DNA from: Planctomycetota bacterium
Lineage (GTDB): Bacteria > Planctomycetota > UBA1135
Direction: 5' to 3'
Length of the DNA stretch: 64,000 nucleotides
Assembly: GCA_004295085.1 (NCBI GenBank)
Contig: SHNF01000002.1
Span: 310,001 to 374,000 of the forward strand
The notes under the pieces were generated by a model. The model did not search any database. It saw only the letters and a list, made by a program, of their open reading frames with translations, and was not told the origin of the DNA. The translations under genes and the position numbers were made by a program. Shown here piece after piece: positions 1 to 8,049 of the stretch (its first letter is position 1; every line of letters starts with the position of its first letter).

Positions 1-2
1 CC

Positions 3-500
3 GGCGACGGTGTGTTCGTGCTCGACGAGCGGAGCCCGCAGCCCAGTTGGAACCCGGTCTTCGACTCCCAGATCATGGATAACCGGGAGGCGAGCGTGCT
101 GCAGTTCTCGCCCGCCCACGCACGAGTGCCGGATCCCACCCTGCCATGGAAATGGCAAGTGGATGGTGCCGGCACCGTGCGCGGAGGAGCCTTTGGCGAG
201 GATGTGAGCGTCGCCCGACAGGACGGCGATTTCCTGCAGTTCCGAGGCATCGGCAAGGGCCTCGGCTTCCATACCTACTCGGGCGCCGGCATGGGTACGG
301 TCGTGATCAGCGCGCGCAGCTTGGCCGATGGCACGCCGCTGGGCGCGGTCACCGTGGACCTGAGCCAGCGTCCCGCGGACCGCCACGTGGTCCAGCTCGA
401 CTTCGGGCTGGTCCATCCCGTGCCCTTCGAGGCGCGCGTGAACGTGGTCCTCGACGCCGGGGAAGAGGTGGTTTACGACGTGCTGGAGTTCCAGCGCTGA
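3..500 (+). CDS. C-terminal part of an unrecognised protein (5' partial)
   Basis: The frame is open from the window edge to a TGA, so only the last 165 or so residues are seen. The fragment is rich in beta-prone stretches and Gly/Asp and ends in VYDVLEFQR. No catalytic motif or membrane segment is visible. It resembles a beta-sandwich tail of an exported or carbohydrate-active protein, but I recognise no family. The ferredoxin gene follows about 106 bp downstream on the same strand. Confidence 0.6.
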   Translation, partial: GDGVFVLDERSPQPSWNPVFDSQIMDNREASVLQFSPAHARVPDPTLPWKWQVDGAGTVRGGAFGEDVSVARQDGDFLQFRGIGKGLGFHTYSGAGMGTVVISARSLADGTPLGAVTVDLSQRPADRHVVQLDFGLVHPVPFEARVNVVLDAGEEVVYDVLEFQR

Positions 501-606
501 GCCAGGTCAGAGGACGTAGCGCCTCCGCCGAAGGAAGGCAAGCAGGAGCCGGAGCGGAGAAATCTCCGTGAACGGACCTTGGCGGCCCTGCTAAGGTGGA
601 GGTGCC

Positions 607-939
607 ATGACCTTCGTCGTCTGCGAGCCCTGCATCGGCACCAAGGATCACGCGTGCGTGGATGTCTGCCCCGTGGAATGCTTCTACGAAGATCCGGAGC
701 TGCTCGTCATCCACCCGGGCGAGTGCATCGACTGCGCGGCCTGCGAGCCCGAGTGTCCGGTGGACGCCATCTTCGCCGAGGACGACGTGCCGGAGCAGTG
801 GAAGAGCTACACCGAGCGCAACGCCGCGCCCTTCGAGAAGGATCCGCCGCCGGTGGCCCCCATGCGCAAGGACTGGGAGGCGCAGCGCAATACTCCCGGC
901 ACGGAGGCCTACAAGTACTACCAGAAGTACAAGAAGTAA
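607..939 (+). CDS. fdxA: 7Fe (3Fe-4S / 4Fe-4S) ferredoxin
   Basis: This 110-residue protein is a seven-iron ferredoxin, a small soluble electron carrier. The N-terminal cluster motif is C9-x7-C17-x3-C21-P and the second is C40-x2-C43-x2-C46-x3-C50-P, the arrangement of Azotobacter FdI-type ferredoxins. By analogy C9, C17 and C50 would hold the 3Fe-4S cluster, and C21, C40, C43 and C46 the 4Fe-4S cluster; C25 matches the free Cys24 of FdI. The C-terminal 50 residues are charged and end in YYQKYKK, as is common in this family. GGAGGT at 598-603 precedes the ATG. No redox partner is adjacent, so the role is general electron transfer by inference. Confidence 0.95.
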   Translation: MTFVVCEPCIGTKDHACVDVCPVECFYEDPELLVIHPGECIDCAACEPECPVDAIFAEDDVPEQWKSYTERNAAPFEKDPPPVAPMRKDWEAQRNTPGTEAYKYYQKYKK

Positions 940-951
940 GCCGGCAGCGGG

Positions 952-1485
952 TTACCTGGAGTCGAGCTGCGCAGGCACGACGGGCAGCAGCAGATAGTGC
1001 ACGCGCGCGTTGATCGGCTCCACGCCGTCCGGCTGGCGCACCTGCGCCCGGATCTTCCATCCCTCCGGCGTGCGCTCCTTCGCGACGACCGCGCCGCCGC
1101 CGGCCGTGGCGCCGCTCTCCACGGCACCGAGGAACAGCAGCCAGTCCGCCGGAGCGCGGGAAGGCGGGCGCACCAGGTCTCCATCCTTGGCGACCCCGGT
1201 CGCGGCGCCGGCGAGCATGGACGCCAGCGCATCCTCCAGCTTCTGCAGGTCCTCGTTGGCCCTGCGGATCACACCCTCGACCTGCCGCTCGGCGAACTGC
1301 CGCTCGACGGTGTTCGGGATCAGCACGAAGTTGGAAAGCGCGGACAAGCCGACGGCGGCGGCCAGAAGCGTCCCGAAGAGCCAGCGCAGGTGCGCCTGCC
1401 GCTCCTCCAGCCGCGCGATCTTCTCGCGCAGATCGTTCACGGTGCGCTCAGCGCCTGGTTTCTCCTCGCCCGGAATCTCAGTCAT
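952..1485 (-). CDS. coiled-coil single-pass membrane protein, unknown function
   Basis: Start chosen at the ATG giving MTEIPGEEK, because the longer GTG reading from 1611 adds 42 Arg-rich residues of low quality. The 177-residue product has a charged N-terminal helix (about 15-33, LREKIARLEERQAHL), one hydrophobic span (about 34-56) and a second helical stretch (RQFAERQVEGVIRRANEDLQ) before a small beta-rich C-terminal domain. This suggests a cytoplasmic coiled coil, one membrane pass and an extracytoplasmic domain. No family recognised. It converges on the ferredoxin gene with only 12 bp between the stops. Confidence 0.6.
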   Translation of the reverse strand: MTEIPGEEKPGAERTVNDLREKIARLEERQAHLRWLFGTLLAAAVGLSALSNFVLIPNTVERQFAERQVEGVIRRANEDLQKLEDALASMLAGAATGVAKDGDLVRPPSRAPADWLLFLGAVESGATAGGGAVVAKERTPEGWKIRAQVRQPDGVEPINARVHYLLLPVVPAQLDSR

Positions 1486-1725
1486 CGCGATGCTCAGCCA
1501 GATGCCGCCGATGTCGAAAAGCGCCAATCCCCTACGGAGCCGTTCCCGGACACTGCGGATGCGGCCCCACGCCTGGAGGGCGGCGCGGACAAGACATGCA
1601 TGAGAACGCACTCACGATACCGGACCCGGCCGGGGCCGACAAGAGCGCCGCCAGGACGGTCCGTGAGCCACAACCGGCGCTTGCTGACGACGCCGGTGCC
1701 GAGCTGTCATGCTGCCCGCCGCCGC

Positions 1726-2268
1726 ATGCGCGACCTCCGTTCCGCCGCCTCGTCCCTCCGCCTGGAGGCGGAGGCTCGCGCGTGCCGGATCCTGGCGGAG
1801 GAACTGGCGCGGGCTGCGCAGCGTTTTCCGGAAGTGGCGGCACGACTTCCGCCGGTCGAGCTCGCAGTGTCCGGGCGGATGACGCTCGCGCTGGCCACGG
1901 CACGCTGCTTCCGGCGGGACGGGAAGTCGCTGGCGCCCCGCATCACGATCAGCCGGCTTGCCCTGTTGGCGCTGGGCCCGGAGCGGCTGCGCGACACCCT
2001 CATCCACGAGGTCGCGCACGTGTATGCCGACGCCATGGCCGGCAGCCGGCAATGCCATGGAGCGCGCTGGCGCGGCGTTGCCTCGGCCTTGGGGATCCAG
2101 CCCCGGCGCCTGGCCTCGCCGGACGAGTCCCGCGAGATCCAGGAGTTCAAGGCCCGCCATGGACCGCCGCTGCGGCGCAGGAGGAGAAGGAGGAGGAGCT
2201 TGCTCGCCGCGGTGCTCGCGGACGGCTTCCGGGGCTTGCGCCGGCCGGCGGCCAATACGCGCCCATGA
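1726..2268 (+). CDS. SprT-like zinc metalloprotease domain protein
   Basis: A 180-residue SprT/Spartan-like protein. The zinc-peptidase signature is H94-E95-VA-H98 (IHEVAHVYAD) and a third ligand lies in the downstream C-H111-GARW motif, both typical of the SprT family. The preceding segment (PRITISRLALLALGPERLRDTL) matches the usual strand and helix before the active site. After the domain there is a run of eight Arg residues (about 146-153) and a short hydrophobic-basic tail. Family members cleave DNA-protein crosslinks or are uncharacterised; here substrate is unknown. ATG 1726 keeps the domain intact; the frame is open much further upstream but with biased composition. Confidence 0.8.
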   Translation: MRDLRSAASSLRLEAEARACRILAEELARAAQRFPEVAARLPPVELAVSGRMTLALATARCFRRDGKSLAPRITISRLALLALGPERLRDTLIHEVAHVYADAMAGSRQCHGARWRGVASALGIQPRRLASPDESREIQEFKARHGPPLRRRRRRRRSLLAAVLADGFRGLRRPAANTRP

Positions 2269-2314
2269 CCAAGAGCATCGACGAAGAACGCAGGTGACCG
2301 CTGGACCGTAGTCC

Positions 2315-2320
2315 TATAAT
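2315..2320 (+). promoter_or_regulatory. TATAAT -10 element
   Basis: A perfect TATAAT lies 36 nt upstream of the GTG start at 2357 in otherwise GC-rich DNA. The position 17 nt upstream (2292-2297, AGGTGA) is a poor -35 match. It would give a leader of about 30 nt for the small coiled-coil pair. Confidence 0.55.
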
Positions 2321-2356
2321 GGCTCGGTCGGTCCGACTCCATTCCGGACGAATTGC

Positions 2357-2650
2357 GTGGCCAAGGGTCGTACTCCCTCTTCTGCGCTTGCGCTGCGATC
2401 GATGCGCAAGCATTGCCAGCGTCTTGAGCGCTCGCTTCTCGCCGCGCGCGGAGAAGGGCCCGACCTCGGGCCGCTGAAAGCGCGCCAGAAGGCGTTGCGC
2501 GCCGAGATCCAGCAGTTGCGCGCGCAGATCCGCGAGCGCGAGCGCAACCCTTCGGCCGCGCTCGTGCCGGACGACCCGGTCCTCGCCTCCCTGCGCGATT
2601 CGATCCTGATGATGTCGAGGAGCCTTTCCATCCCCGTGAACCTGGACTGA
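2357..2650 (+). CDS. small basic coiled-coil protein, A-type (unnamed family)
   Basis: A 97-residue protein with a GTG start. The N-terminus MAKGRTPSSALAL is followed by a Lys/Arg-rich helix, a heptad-like coiled coil (ALRAEIQQLRAQIRERER) and a conserved tail LRDSILMMSRSLSIPVNLD. It is clearly paralogous to the gene at 34644-34937, which has the same length and the same MAKGRTPS start and xSLRDSI/LRDSI...PVxLD end. No signal peptide or membrane segment, so probably cytosolic; the basic charge permits nucleic-acid or ribosome binding, but that is conjecture. The next gene starts 3 bp after this stop, suggesting translational coupling. A TATAAT box sits upstream; no Shine-Dalgarno site is evident. 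Confidence 0.8.
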   Translation: MAKGRTPSSALALRSMRKHCQRLERSLLAARGEGPDLGPLKARQKALRAEIQQLRAQIRERERNPSAALVPDDPVLASLRDSILMMSRSLSIPVNLD

Positions 2651-2653
2651 GCC

Positions 2654-3061
2654 GTGGCGCGGGCCTCTTCCGCCGACAAGGTCCTGGCCGAAATGGTCCG
2701 GGACTACAAGCGTATGCGCCGGGGCGTGGTCCAGGGGCAGCGGGCGCAGTCCGACCCGGAGCTGGAGGCCATGCGCGCGCAGCTGCGCGCGCTCGAGGAG
2801 GAGCGGCGCGAGCTGCGCCGGCAGATCGCCGCGGCCAAGAAGTCCACGCTGCGCTCGCTGCGGCCTGAGGACGCCGAGGCGCTGGCGGCGATTCGCGGCG
2901 CCATCGACGCCGTGGCGGCCAAGCTGGAGCAGCTCGGATCTCCCGCGCCACCGGCGCAAGGAGCGGCGCCCCAGGCGCCCGCGGCTCTCTCCGCGGCGCA
3001 CCGCCGCCGGCGCCGCCGCCGCCTGGGACAGATCGTGACCTCCGCCGACGAGCTGCCGTAG
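2654..3061 (+). CDS. small basic coiled-coil protein, B-type (unnamed family)
   Basis: A 135-residue partner of the preceding gene, GTG start 3 bp after its stop. Residues about 5-22 (SSADKVLAEMVRDYKRMRR) align with the B-type paralog at 34310 (AADKVLAAMVKDYKRLRR). A coiled coil follows (LRALEEERRELRRQIAAAKK). Unlike its paralog it lacks the PVxLD tail and instead carries a Pro/Ala-rich linker and a run of seven Arg before LGQIVTSADELP. Function unknown; the pairing of one A-type with one B-type gene recurs 32 kb away, so the two products may form a hetero-oligomer. Confidence 0.75.
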   Translation: MARASSADKVLAEMVRDYKRMRRGVVQGQRAQSDPELEAMRAQLRALEEERRELRRQIAAAKKSTLRSLRPEDAEALAAIRGAIDAVAAKLEQLGSPAPPAQGAAPQAPAALSAAHRRRRRRRLGQIVTSADELP

Positions 3062-3181
3062 GGCAGTTTCCCGGGCGGGCGGCCCGGCCCGGGACGAGAG
3101 GAGCGATGAGGAGAACGGAGGCCGGTCTACGCTTTCCAGGGCGCCGGATTCCCGGCAGGCTTTCGCGGAGGTCGCAACGCC

Positions 3182-4792
3182 ATGAAACTTGCTCTGTCCC
3201 CGTCCGCTCGGGTCCTGCTCCTGCTCGCCGCCGCGCCATCCCTGGCCGGCGCGGCCCAGCACCCTCTGCTCCGGTTCGTGGGACAGCCCAACGAGCACCT
3301 CGGCATCGCCGTGGACGGGGCCGGCGACGCCGACGGCGACGGCGTCGCCGACCTGATCGTCGGCGCCACGGACCGAAACGGCGCCAGCACCAGCCCCGGC
3401 CGCGCGCGCCTCTATTCCGGCGCGGACGGCTCCCTCCTGCACACGTTCGTGGGCACGGACGCGGGCAGCGCCTTCGGGAACGCGGTCAGCGGGGCCGGCG
3501 ACATCGACCGCGACGGCTTTGACGATGTCATGGTCGGCGCGCGCTACGACGACGCGAACGGCATCTTCGCCGGCAGCGTGAACGTCTTCTCCGGCCGCGA
3601 CGGGAGCGTCCTGCATACGTTCTACGGCGATTCCGAGGGAGATCGCCTCGGAGCTGCGGTCGGTGCCGCGGGCGACGTCGACGCGGACGGCTGTCCGGAC
3701 GTGATCGCCGGAGCCATCTTCGACAGCAACAAGGGCTTCTGGTCGGGCAGCGCGCGCGTGTTCTCGGGGCGCAACGGCCGCATCCTGCACACATTTGACG
3801 GCGACTCCGCGTTCGACTTCCTCGGCACCGCGGTGGACGGCGCCGGCGACATCGATCAAGACGGCCACGACGACGTGATCGTCGGCGCCGACGGCGACGA
3901 CGACAACGCCTTCGATGCGGGCAGCGCCCGGGTCTACTCCGGGCGCGACGGCGCGGTGCTGTACACGTTCCATGGCGTGGGCGCCGAGGCCCACTTCGGC
4001 CACAGCGTGGGCGGCGCCGGCGACGTGAACGGAGACGGCATTCCGGACCTGGTCGTGGGCGCGCACGGCGCCGACGGCGCGCAGCCGGGCAGCGGCAAGG
4101 CCTACGTCTTCTCCGGCGCCGACGGCTCGCTCCTGCACGAGCTGTCCGGAGACGCCGGCGACGACGCCTTCGGCGTGAGCGTCAGCGGGGCCGGCGACGT
4201 GGACGGCGACGGGCTGGCCGACCTGATCGTCGGCGCCGACGGTGACGACGACTACGGCGCCCAGTGCGGCAGCGCGCGCGTGTTCTCCGGCGGCGACGGC
4301 TCCACCTTGTGCACGGTCTTCGGCGACTCCCTCGAGGATCACTTCGGCTTCTCCGTCGGCGGCGCGGGCGACGTGGACGGCGACGGGCTCGCCGACCTCA
4401 TCGCGGGCGCCTGGCTGGACGACGCCAACGGCGCCGACTCGGGCAGCGTGCTGGTGTTCTCCGGCTTCTTCGCGCGCCTGATCCTGAACCCGGACCCGCC
4501 GGCGGCGGGCCAGCCCGCGCTCCTGACCGCCGTCGGCGCGGAGCCGGGCGAGCGCATCGCCTTCGCCGCGTCCCTCGCGGGTGGCGGACCGACGCCCTCG
4601 TTCGCCGGGACCTTGCTGCTGACGCCGCCCGTGCTGGCGCTGGGGACGCGCGCTGCGGATCTCAACGGCATGGCGACCCTGGATCTCTCCGTCCCCTCGA
4701 CGCTCGCCGGCCGCGCCCTGTGGCTGCAGTCCGGCCGCAGCCGCGCCGGCACCTTCGACCTCTCCAGCCCCATCGCCACGGTCATCCGGTAG
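3182..4792 (+). CDS. exported FG-GAP (integrin-alpha-like) repeat protein
   Basis: A 536-residue exported protein with signal peptide MKLALSPSARVLLLLAAAPSLAGA. Seven FG-GAP repeats follow at about 65-residue spacing, each with a calcium-loop motif such as GDADGDGVADLIVGA, GDIDRDGFDDVMVGA or GDVDGDGLADLIVGA. Together they should fold as a seven-blade beta-propeller binding Ca2+. The last 100 residues are a separate beta module (from PAAGQPALLTAVGAEPGERIAF to LSSPIATVIR) resembling the ends of three nearby exported proteins. Probable surface adhesion or matrix protein; no enzymatic motif seen. Confidence 0.9.
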   Translation: MKLALSPSARVLLLLAAAPSLAGAAQHPLLRFVGQPNEHLGIAVDGAGDADGDGVADLIVGATDRNGASTSPGRARLYSGADGSLLHTFVGTDAGSAFGNAVSGAGDIDRDGFDDVMVGARYDDANGIFAGSVNVFSGRDGSVLHTFYGDSEGDRLGAAVGAAGDVDADGCPDVIAGAIFDSNKGFWSGSARVFSGRNGRILHTFDGDSAFDFLGTAVDGAGDIDQDGHDDVIVGADGDDDNAFDAGSARVYSGRDGAVLYTFHGVGAEAHFGHSVGGAGDVNGDGIPDLVVGAHGADGAQPGSGKAYVFSGADGSLLHELSGDAGDDAFGVSVSGAGDVDGDGLADLIVGADGDDDYGAQCGSARVFSGGDGSTLCTVFGDSLEDHFGFSVGGAGDVDGDGLADLIAGAWLDDANGADSGSVLVFSGFFARLILNPDPPAAGQPALLTAVGAEPGERIAFAASLAGGGPTPSFAGTLLLTPPVLALGTRAADLNGMATLDLSVPSTLAGRALWLQSGRSRAGTFDLSSPIATVIR

Positions 4793-4942
4793 CTGCTCGC
4801 CGGAAGGGCGGCTACGACCCTCGCCATCCTCGCCATCCCATCGCCCTCGCCAGCGTTCAGCTTCCACTCAGCTCGGTGGACTAGACTCCTCCGGCTCGAG
4901 ACCGGGCGTGTGCCCATCACGACCCGTGCCAAGGAGAAGCTC

Positions 4943-6082
4943 ATGTTCGTCTCCGCTGTCGCCCTTGCCTTCGCCTGGATCGGCGGCCATCCGCTGAGCG
5001 TGCAGGAGCCGGCCGAGTGGTCCAGGCTGCTCGACGCCAGCGCCTACACCCTCAGCCAGGCCATCGACAAGGGGCTCCGCGAGGCGGGCGAAGGCGTCCC
5101 GTTCCATGCCGAGCTGGAGCGGGACAAGGGGACGGTCGTCTTCTCGATCGACGTGGCCCAGGGCAGCCGCACCTGCAACGTGGTGCTCGACGCAAAAAGC
5201 GGCACGGTTCTGGAAAAGGAGCTGGAGGACGAGGACCACGCGGCCGAGGTCGGCGCCTGCCGCATCGGCCTGAAGGCCGCGATCGACGCCGCCGTGGACA
5301 AGAACCCCGGGCGGCCGGTGGAAGCGGAGCTTGTGCTGGTCCAGGGCAGGCCGGCAATCCGCGTGAAGGTGCTGGACGGCGGCAAGCTGGCGTCCGTGGA
5401 CATTGACGCTGCCATGGGCGAGGCGGCCGCCGCGCAGCCCGGGCCGGCGCCGGCGGAACCGGCCTACACCGACGTATTCCGCGTGGAAGCGGAAGAATGG
5501 ACGTCCACCGGCGCCAATCCTTACTTCATCCTGGAGCCGGGCTGGTTCCTGGTCCTGGAAGGCAAGGACGGGGACAAGGACGCACGCCTCACGATCACGG
5601 TGCTGGATGAGACGCGCCGGATCGCCGGCGTCGAGACACGCGTGGTCGAAGAGCGCGAAGAGGCCGGCGGCAGGCTGGTCGAGATCTCACGCAACTACTT
5701 CGCGATGTCGCGCCGGACCGGCAGCGTCTACTACTTCGGCGAGGACGTGGACATCTACAAGGACGGCACGGTCGTGAAGCACGAGGGCGCCTGGCTCGCA
5801 GGCGAGAACGGCGCGCGCTTCGGACTGATCATGCCGGGCACGCCGCTGCTCGGCGCCCGCTACTACCAGGAGATCGCGCCCGGAGTGGCCATGGACCGGG
5901 CGGAGATCGTGGGCCTGGCCGAGACCCTGGAGACACCCGCCGGCAGCTTCGAAGGTGTCCTCAAGATACGGGAATCGACCCCCCTGGAGCGGGGCACCGA
6001 GCACAAGTATCACGCCTGGGGCGTCGGCCTGGTCCGGGAAGAGGACCTGAAGCTGACGCGGTACGGGCGCGCCGGAGGCTAG
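4943..6082 (+). CDS. exported PepSY-domain protein
   Basis: Start set at ATG 4943 because AAGGAG (4931-4936) lies 6 nt upstream and the product begins with a signal peptide (MFVSAVALAFAWIGG); a GTG at 4910 is the alternative. The 379-residue protein has two PepSY-like units in its first half (about 25-85 and 90-150, e.g. TCNVVLDAKSGTVLEKELED), domains often found as inhibitors or sensors in secreted proteins. The second half (about 165-379) is a beta-rich domain of unknown function with YFGEDVDIYKDG and a closing HKYHAWGVGLVREEDLKL. A TAGACT hexamer at 4882-4887 could be the -10 box. Confidence 0.75.
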   Translation: MFVSAVALAFAWIGGHPLSVQEPAEWSRLLDASAYTLSQAIDKGLREAGEGVPFHAELERDKGTVVFSIDVAQGSRTCNVVLDAKSGTVLEKELEDEDHAAEVGACRIGLKAAIDAAVDKNPGRPVEAELVLVQGRPAIRVKVLDGGKLASVDIDAAMGEAAAAQPGPAPAEPAYTDVFRVEAEEWTSTGANPYFILEPGWFLVLEGKDGDKDARLTITVLDETRRIAGVETRVVEEREEAGGRLVEISRNYFAMSRRTGSVYYFGEDVDIYKDGTVVKHEGAWLAGENGARFGLIMPGTPLLGARYYQEIAPGVAMDRAEIVGLAETLETPAGSFEGVLKIRESTPLERGTEHKYHAWGVGLVREEDLKLTRYGRAGG

Positions 6083-6178
6083 GAGGCGGGCCTCAGGCTG
6101 TCAGAAACAGTGCCACAGCCCGCGAGGCGGGAGGTAAGGGCCGGAATACGCTGCAGAGCTCCGTACGGTCCGGAGAAT

Positions 6179-6550
6179 TCAGCTCACCAGAGCTGCACCC
6201 GGCAGCCGCCACTCGGCCTGCCGCTGCATGATGGCCGCGGCGGCGGCTTCCGCGTCGCGCTTGCGCATCCCTTCCAGGTCCAGCACGTTGCTGCCGCCCG
6301 AAGTCTCCAGGATCAGGCGGTCCCAGATGACGCCCTTGAGGCGGCGCACGGACGACACCTTGGCGAGCGACATCCGCTCTTCCTCCTTCACCCAGGGCAG
6401 GAGGAAGCTGCGCACGCGCACGGTACGGATGCTGTCCGCGCTGACTTCGAGCGTCTCCGGGAACAGGATGCGCGTGAGAGACCACTTCTGGAACAGCATG
6501 GCCCAGCGGCTGGAGCGCACGCGCAGGACCGACGGGACGGGAGCCACCAC
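6179..6550 (-). CDS. bacterial PH-like domain protein
   Basis: A 123-residue protein with a GTG start. The pattern (FPETLEVSADSIRTVRVR, then EEERMSLAKVSSVRR, then GVIWDRLILETSGG, and a final helix MRKRDAEAAAAAI) matches the bacterial pleckstrin-homology-like fold (bPH_2/DUF304 type), with alternating strands and a capping helix. There is no clear membrane segment. Ligand and partner are unknown. A TAGCAT hexamer ends 6 nt before the start codon, suggesting a leaderless transcript and supporting this start. Confidence 0.7.
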   Translation of the reverse strand: MVAPVPSVLRVRSSRWAMLFQKWSLTRILFPETLEVSADSIRTVRVRSFLLPWVKEEERMSLAKVSSVRRLKGVIWDRLILETSGGSNVLDLEGMRKRDAEAAAAAIMQRQAEWRLPGAALVS

Positions 6551-6556
6551 GGCGGG

Positions 6557-6562
6557 ATGCTA
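6557..6562 (-). promoter_or_regulatory. TAGCAT -10 element, 6 nt before a GTG start
   Basis: TANNNT-type hexamer read on the minus strand, separated from the GTG at 6550 by exactly six bases. The geometry is that of leaderless promoters. Confidence 0.5.
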
Positions 6563-6587
6563 GCGCAACCCGGCCGCGGAACGGGTC

Positions 6588-7982
6588 TCAGAGCGCGTGA
6601 ACGATAAGGTAGATACGCAGCGGGCCACCCGGCGTTCCCGGGCCTTCGTAGCTCACCGGCAGCAGCACGCCGGCGGAAGGGAGGTCCGGAGGGGCCGGTT
6701 CCAGGAGCGCGATGGACGGCCGCCATGGATGCGCGACGGGGCAGTCCATGTCCACGAAGGGCCGGTTGGCGAAGCTGGGCGCGAAAGCCATGACCTGCTC
6801 CCGCGCGTCCTGCTTGTGGATGGCCAGGCTCAGGCGCAGGGAACCCCCGTGTGCCACCACCGGCATGCTGTCGCTGCGGTTCACCGCGTTCGGGTATCCG
6901 AAGTCCTGGTCGGTGATGACACCGCCCGCGTAGCTCAGCTCCCGGTGCACCACGTCGAAGTCTCCCAGGTTGTCCGGAGCGTCCATGAAGCTCAAGGACA
7001 CGGTGTTCGCCCGGTCCAGCCGGCTGGCGGAAAGGCTGGGACGGCGCACGCGGGAGCTCCGGGTCCGGCCGTTGAAGTGAATGCCCTGCAGCAGGCTCGG
7101 CAGGCCGCTCGCGCCGTTGCAGAACCACTCCACGTGCACGCGGCCTTCGTCCCAGGGCCAGCCGAAGTGGGCGTAGCGCACGTAGCTCTCGTAGGCCAGC
7201 ACCAGGTTGCCCTGGTCGTCCAGCTCCAGCTCGGGCAGGACCTTCCCGCCCGCGGGCTCGCCCGAGATGGGCGGGTCGTCCTGGGGAAGGTCGTCCACGA
7301 GGACCATGGGGCCATCCACCGCCGGAGGCAGGACGCTGAAGTCCGCGCGGCAAAAGCGCAGGTCGAACTCGCGGTACGGCGGGTTCCGCCGCTCGTCCTC
7401 CACGTAGACGACGCCGACCACCGGCGGCACCACGCTCAAGGTGACGAGGTCCGGCATGGCGCCTGCATCCTTCGATTCCAGCAGCGGGTCGATCAGGAAA
7501 CCGATGCCGGGAGCGGCGGTCTCGATGAAGGGCAGGGCGCCCGGGCTGCAGCGCACGCGCACCATCTCGAGCCGGCTCATGGCGCGCGCGCCGTTGCTCC
7601 GCGGCCAGGTCACGACGAAGTCGTCGCCGACGGCGACCACGTCCGGCTTGCGGCAGGAGTCATAGCCGCTGCCGAAGACCGACGCCTCGGCGCTGCCCAG
7701 AACCCAGCAGTTGTAGCCGAGCGTGGGCATGTCCCAGGTCCCGGAGCCGAGGTACGTCAGGAGGCAGCCGTCCACCTGGGTCGCGCGCGAGGACAGGTCG
7801 GTGCGCCGCGAGGACCAGGCCACGAAGATGTCGCCGCGCGCGTTGATGGCCACAGCGGCGTGGTCGGCGTCGCCAAGCGCGGCGCAGGGCAGCTGCACGG
7901 TCTGCCCCATGGAGACCGTGTCTACCTGTGCCAGCAGCGGCACAGTAAGGGCTAAGCTCAGGAAAACAACGGCGACGCGCAC
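6588..7982 (-). CDS. exported protein of unknown function
   Basis: A 464-residue product when started at GTG 7982, which places a signal peptide (VRVAVVFLSLALTVPLLAQ) at the N-terminus. Repeated short beta motifs such as AVAINARGDIFVAWSS, DVVAVGDDFVVTWPRS and ELDDQGNLVLAYES are spaced like blades of a propeller of the sialidase/BNR kind, but a complete Asp-box set is not evident. Cysteines are scattered. It lies between the PH-like gene and the VCBS-repeat gene on the same strand. Family not recognised; a secreted propeller is inference. Confidence 0.7.
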   Translation of the reverse strand: MRVAVVFLSLALTVPLLAQVDTVSMGQTVQLPCAALGDADHAAVAINARGDIFVAWSSRRTDLSSRATQVDGCLLTYLGSGTWDMPTLGYNCWVLGSAEASVFGSGYDSCRKPDVVAVGDDFVVTWPRSNGARAMSRLEMVRVRCSPGALPFIETAAPGIGFLIDPLLESKDAGAMPDLVTLSVVPPVVGVVYVEDERRNPPYREFDLRFCRADFSVLPPAVDGPMVLVDDLPQDDPPISGEPAGGKVLPELELDDQGNLVLAYESYVRYAHFGWPWDEGRVHVEWFCNGASGLPSLLQGIHFNGRTRSSRVRRPSLSASRLDRANTVSLSFMDAPDNLGDFDVVHRELSYAGGVITDQDFGYPNAVNRSDSMPVVAHGGSLRLSLAIHKQDAREQVMAFAPSFANRPFVDMDCPVAHPWRPSIALLEPAPPDLPSAGVLLPVSYEGPGTPGGPLRIYLIVHAL

Positions 7983-8049
7983 GGGAGGGCGGGACGGAGG
8001 GCCGGCCGGAGAGTCTACAGACCCCCGCCCCCCTCGGGGCCGGCACGGG

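Noticed and set aside
2147-4867. 906-codon minus-strand frame
   Set aside because: Shadow of the FG-GAP gene: its repetitive VGADDQV-type translation simply mirrors the calcium-loop repeats of the plus strand.
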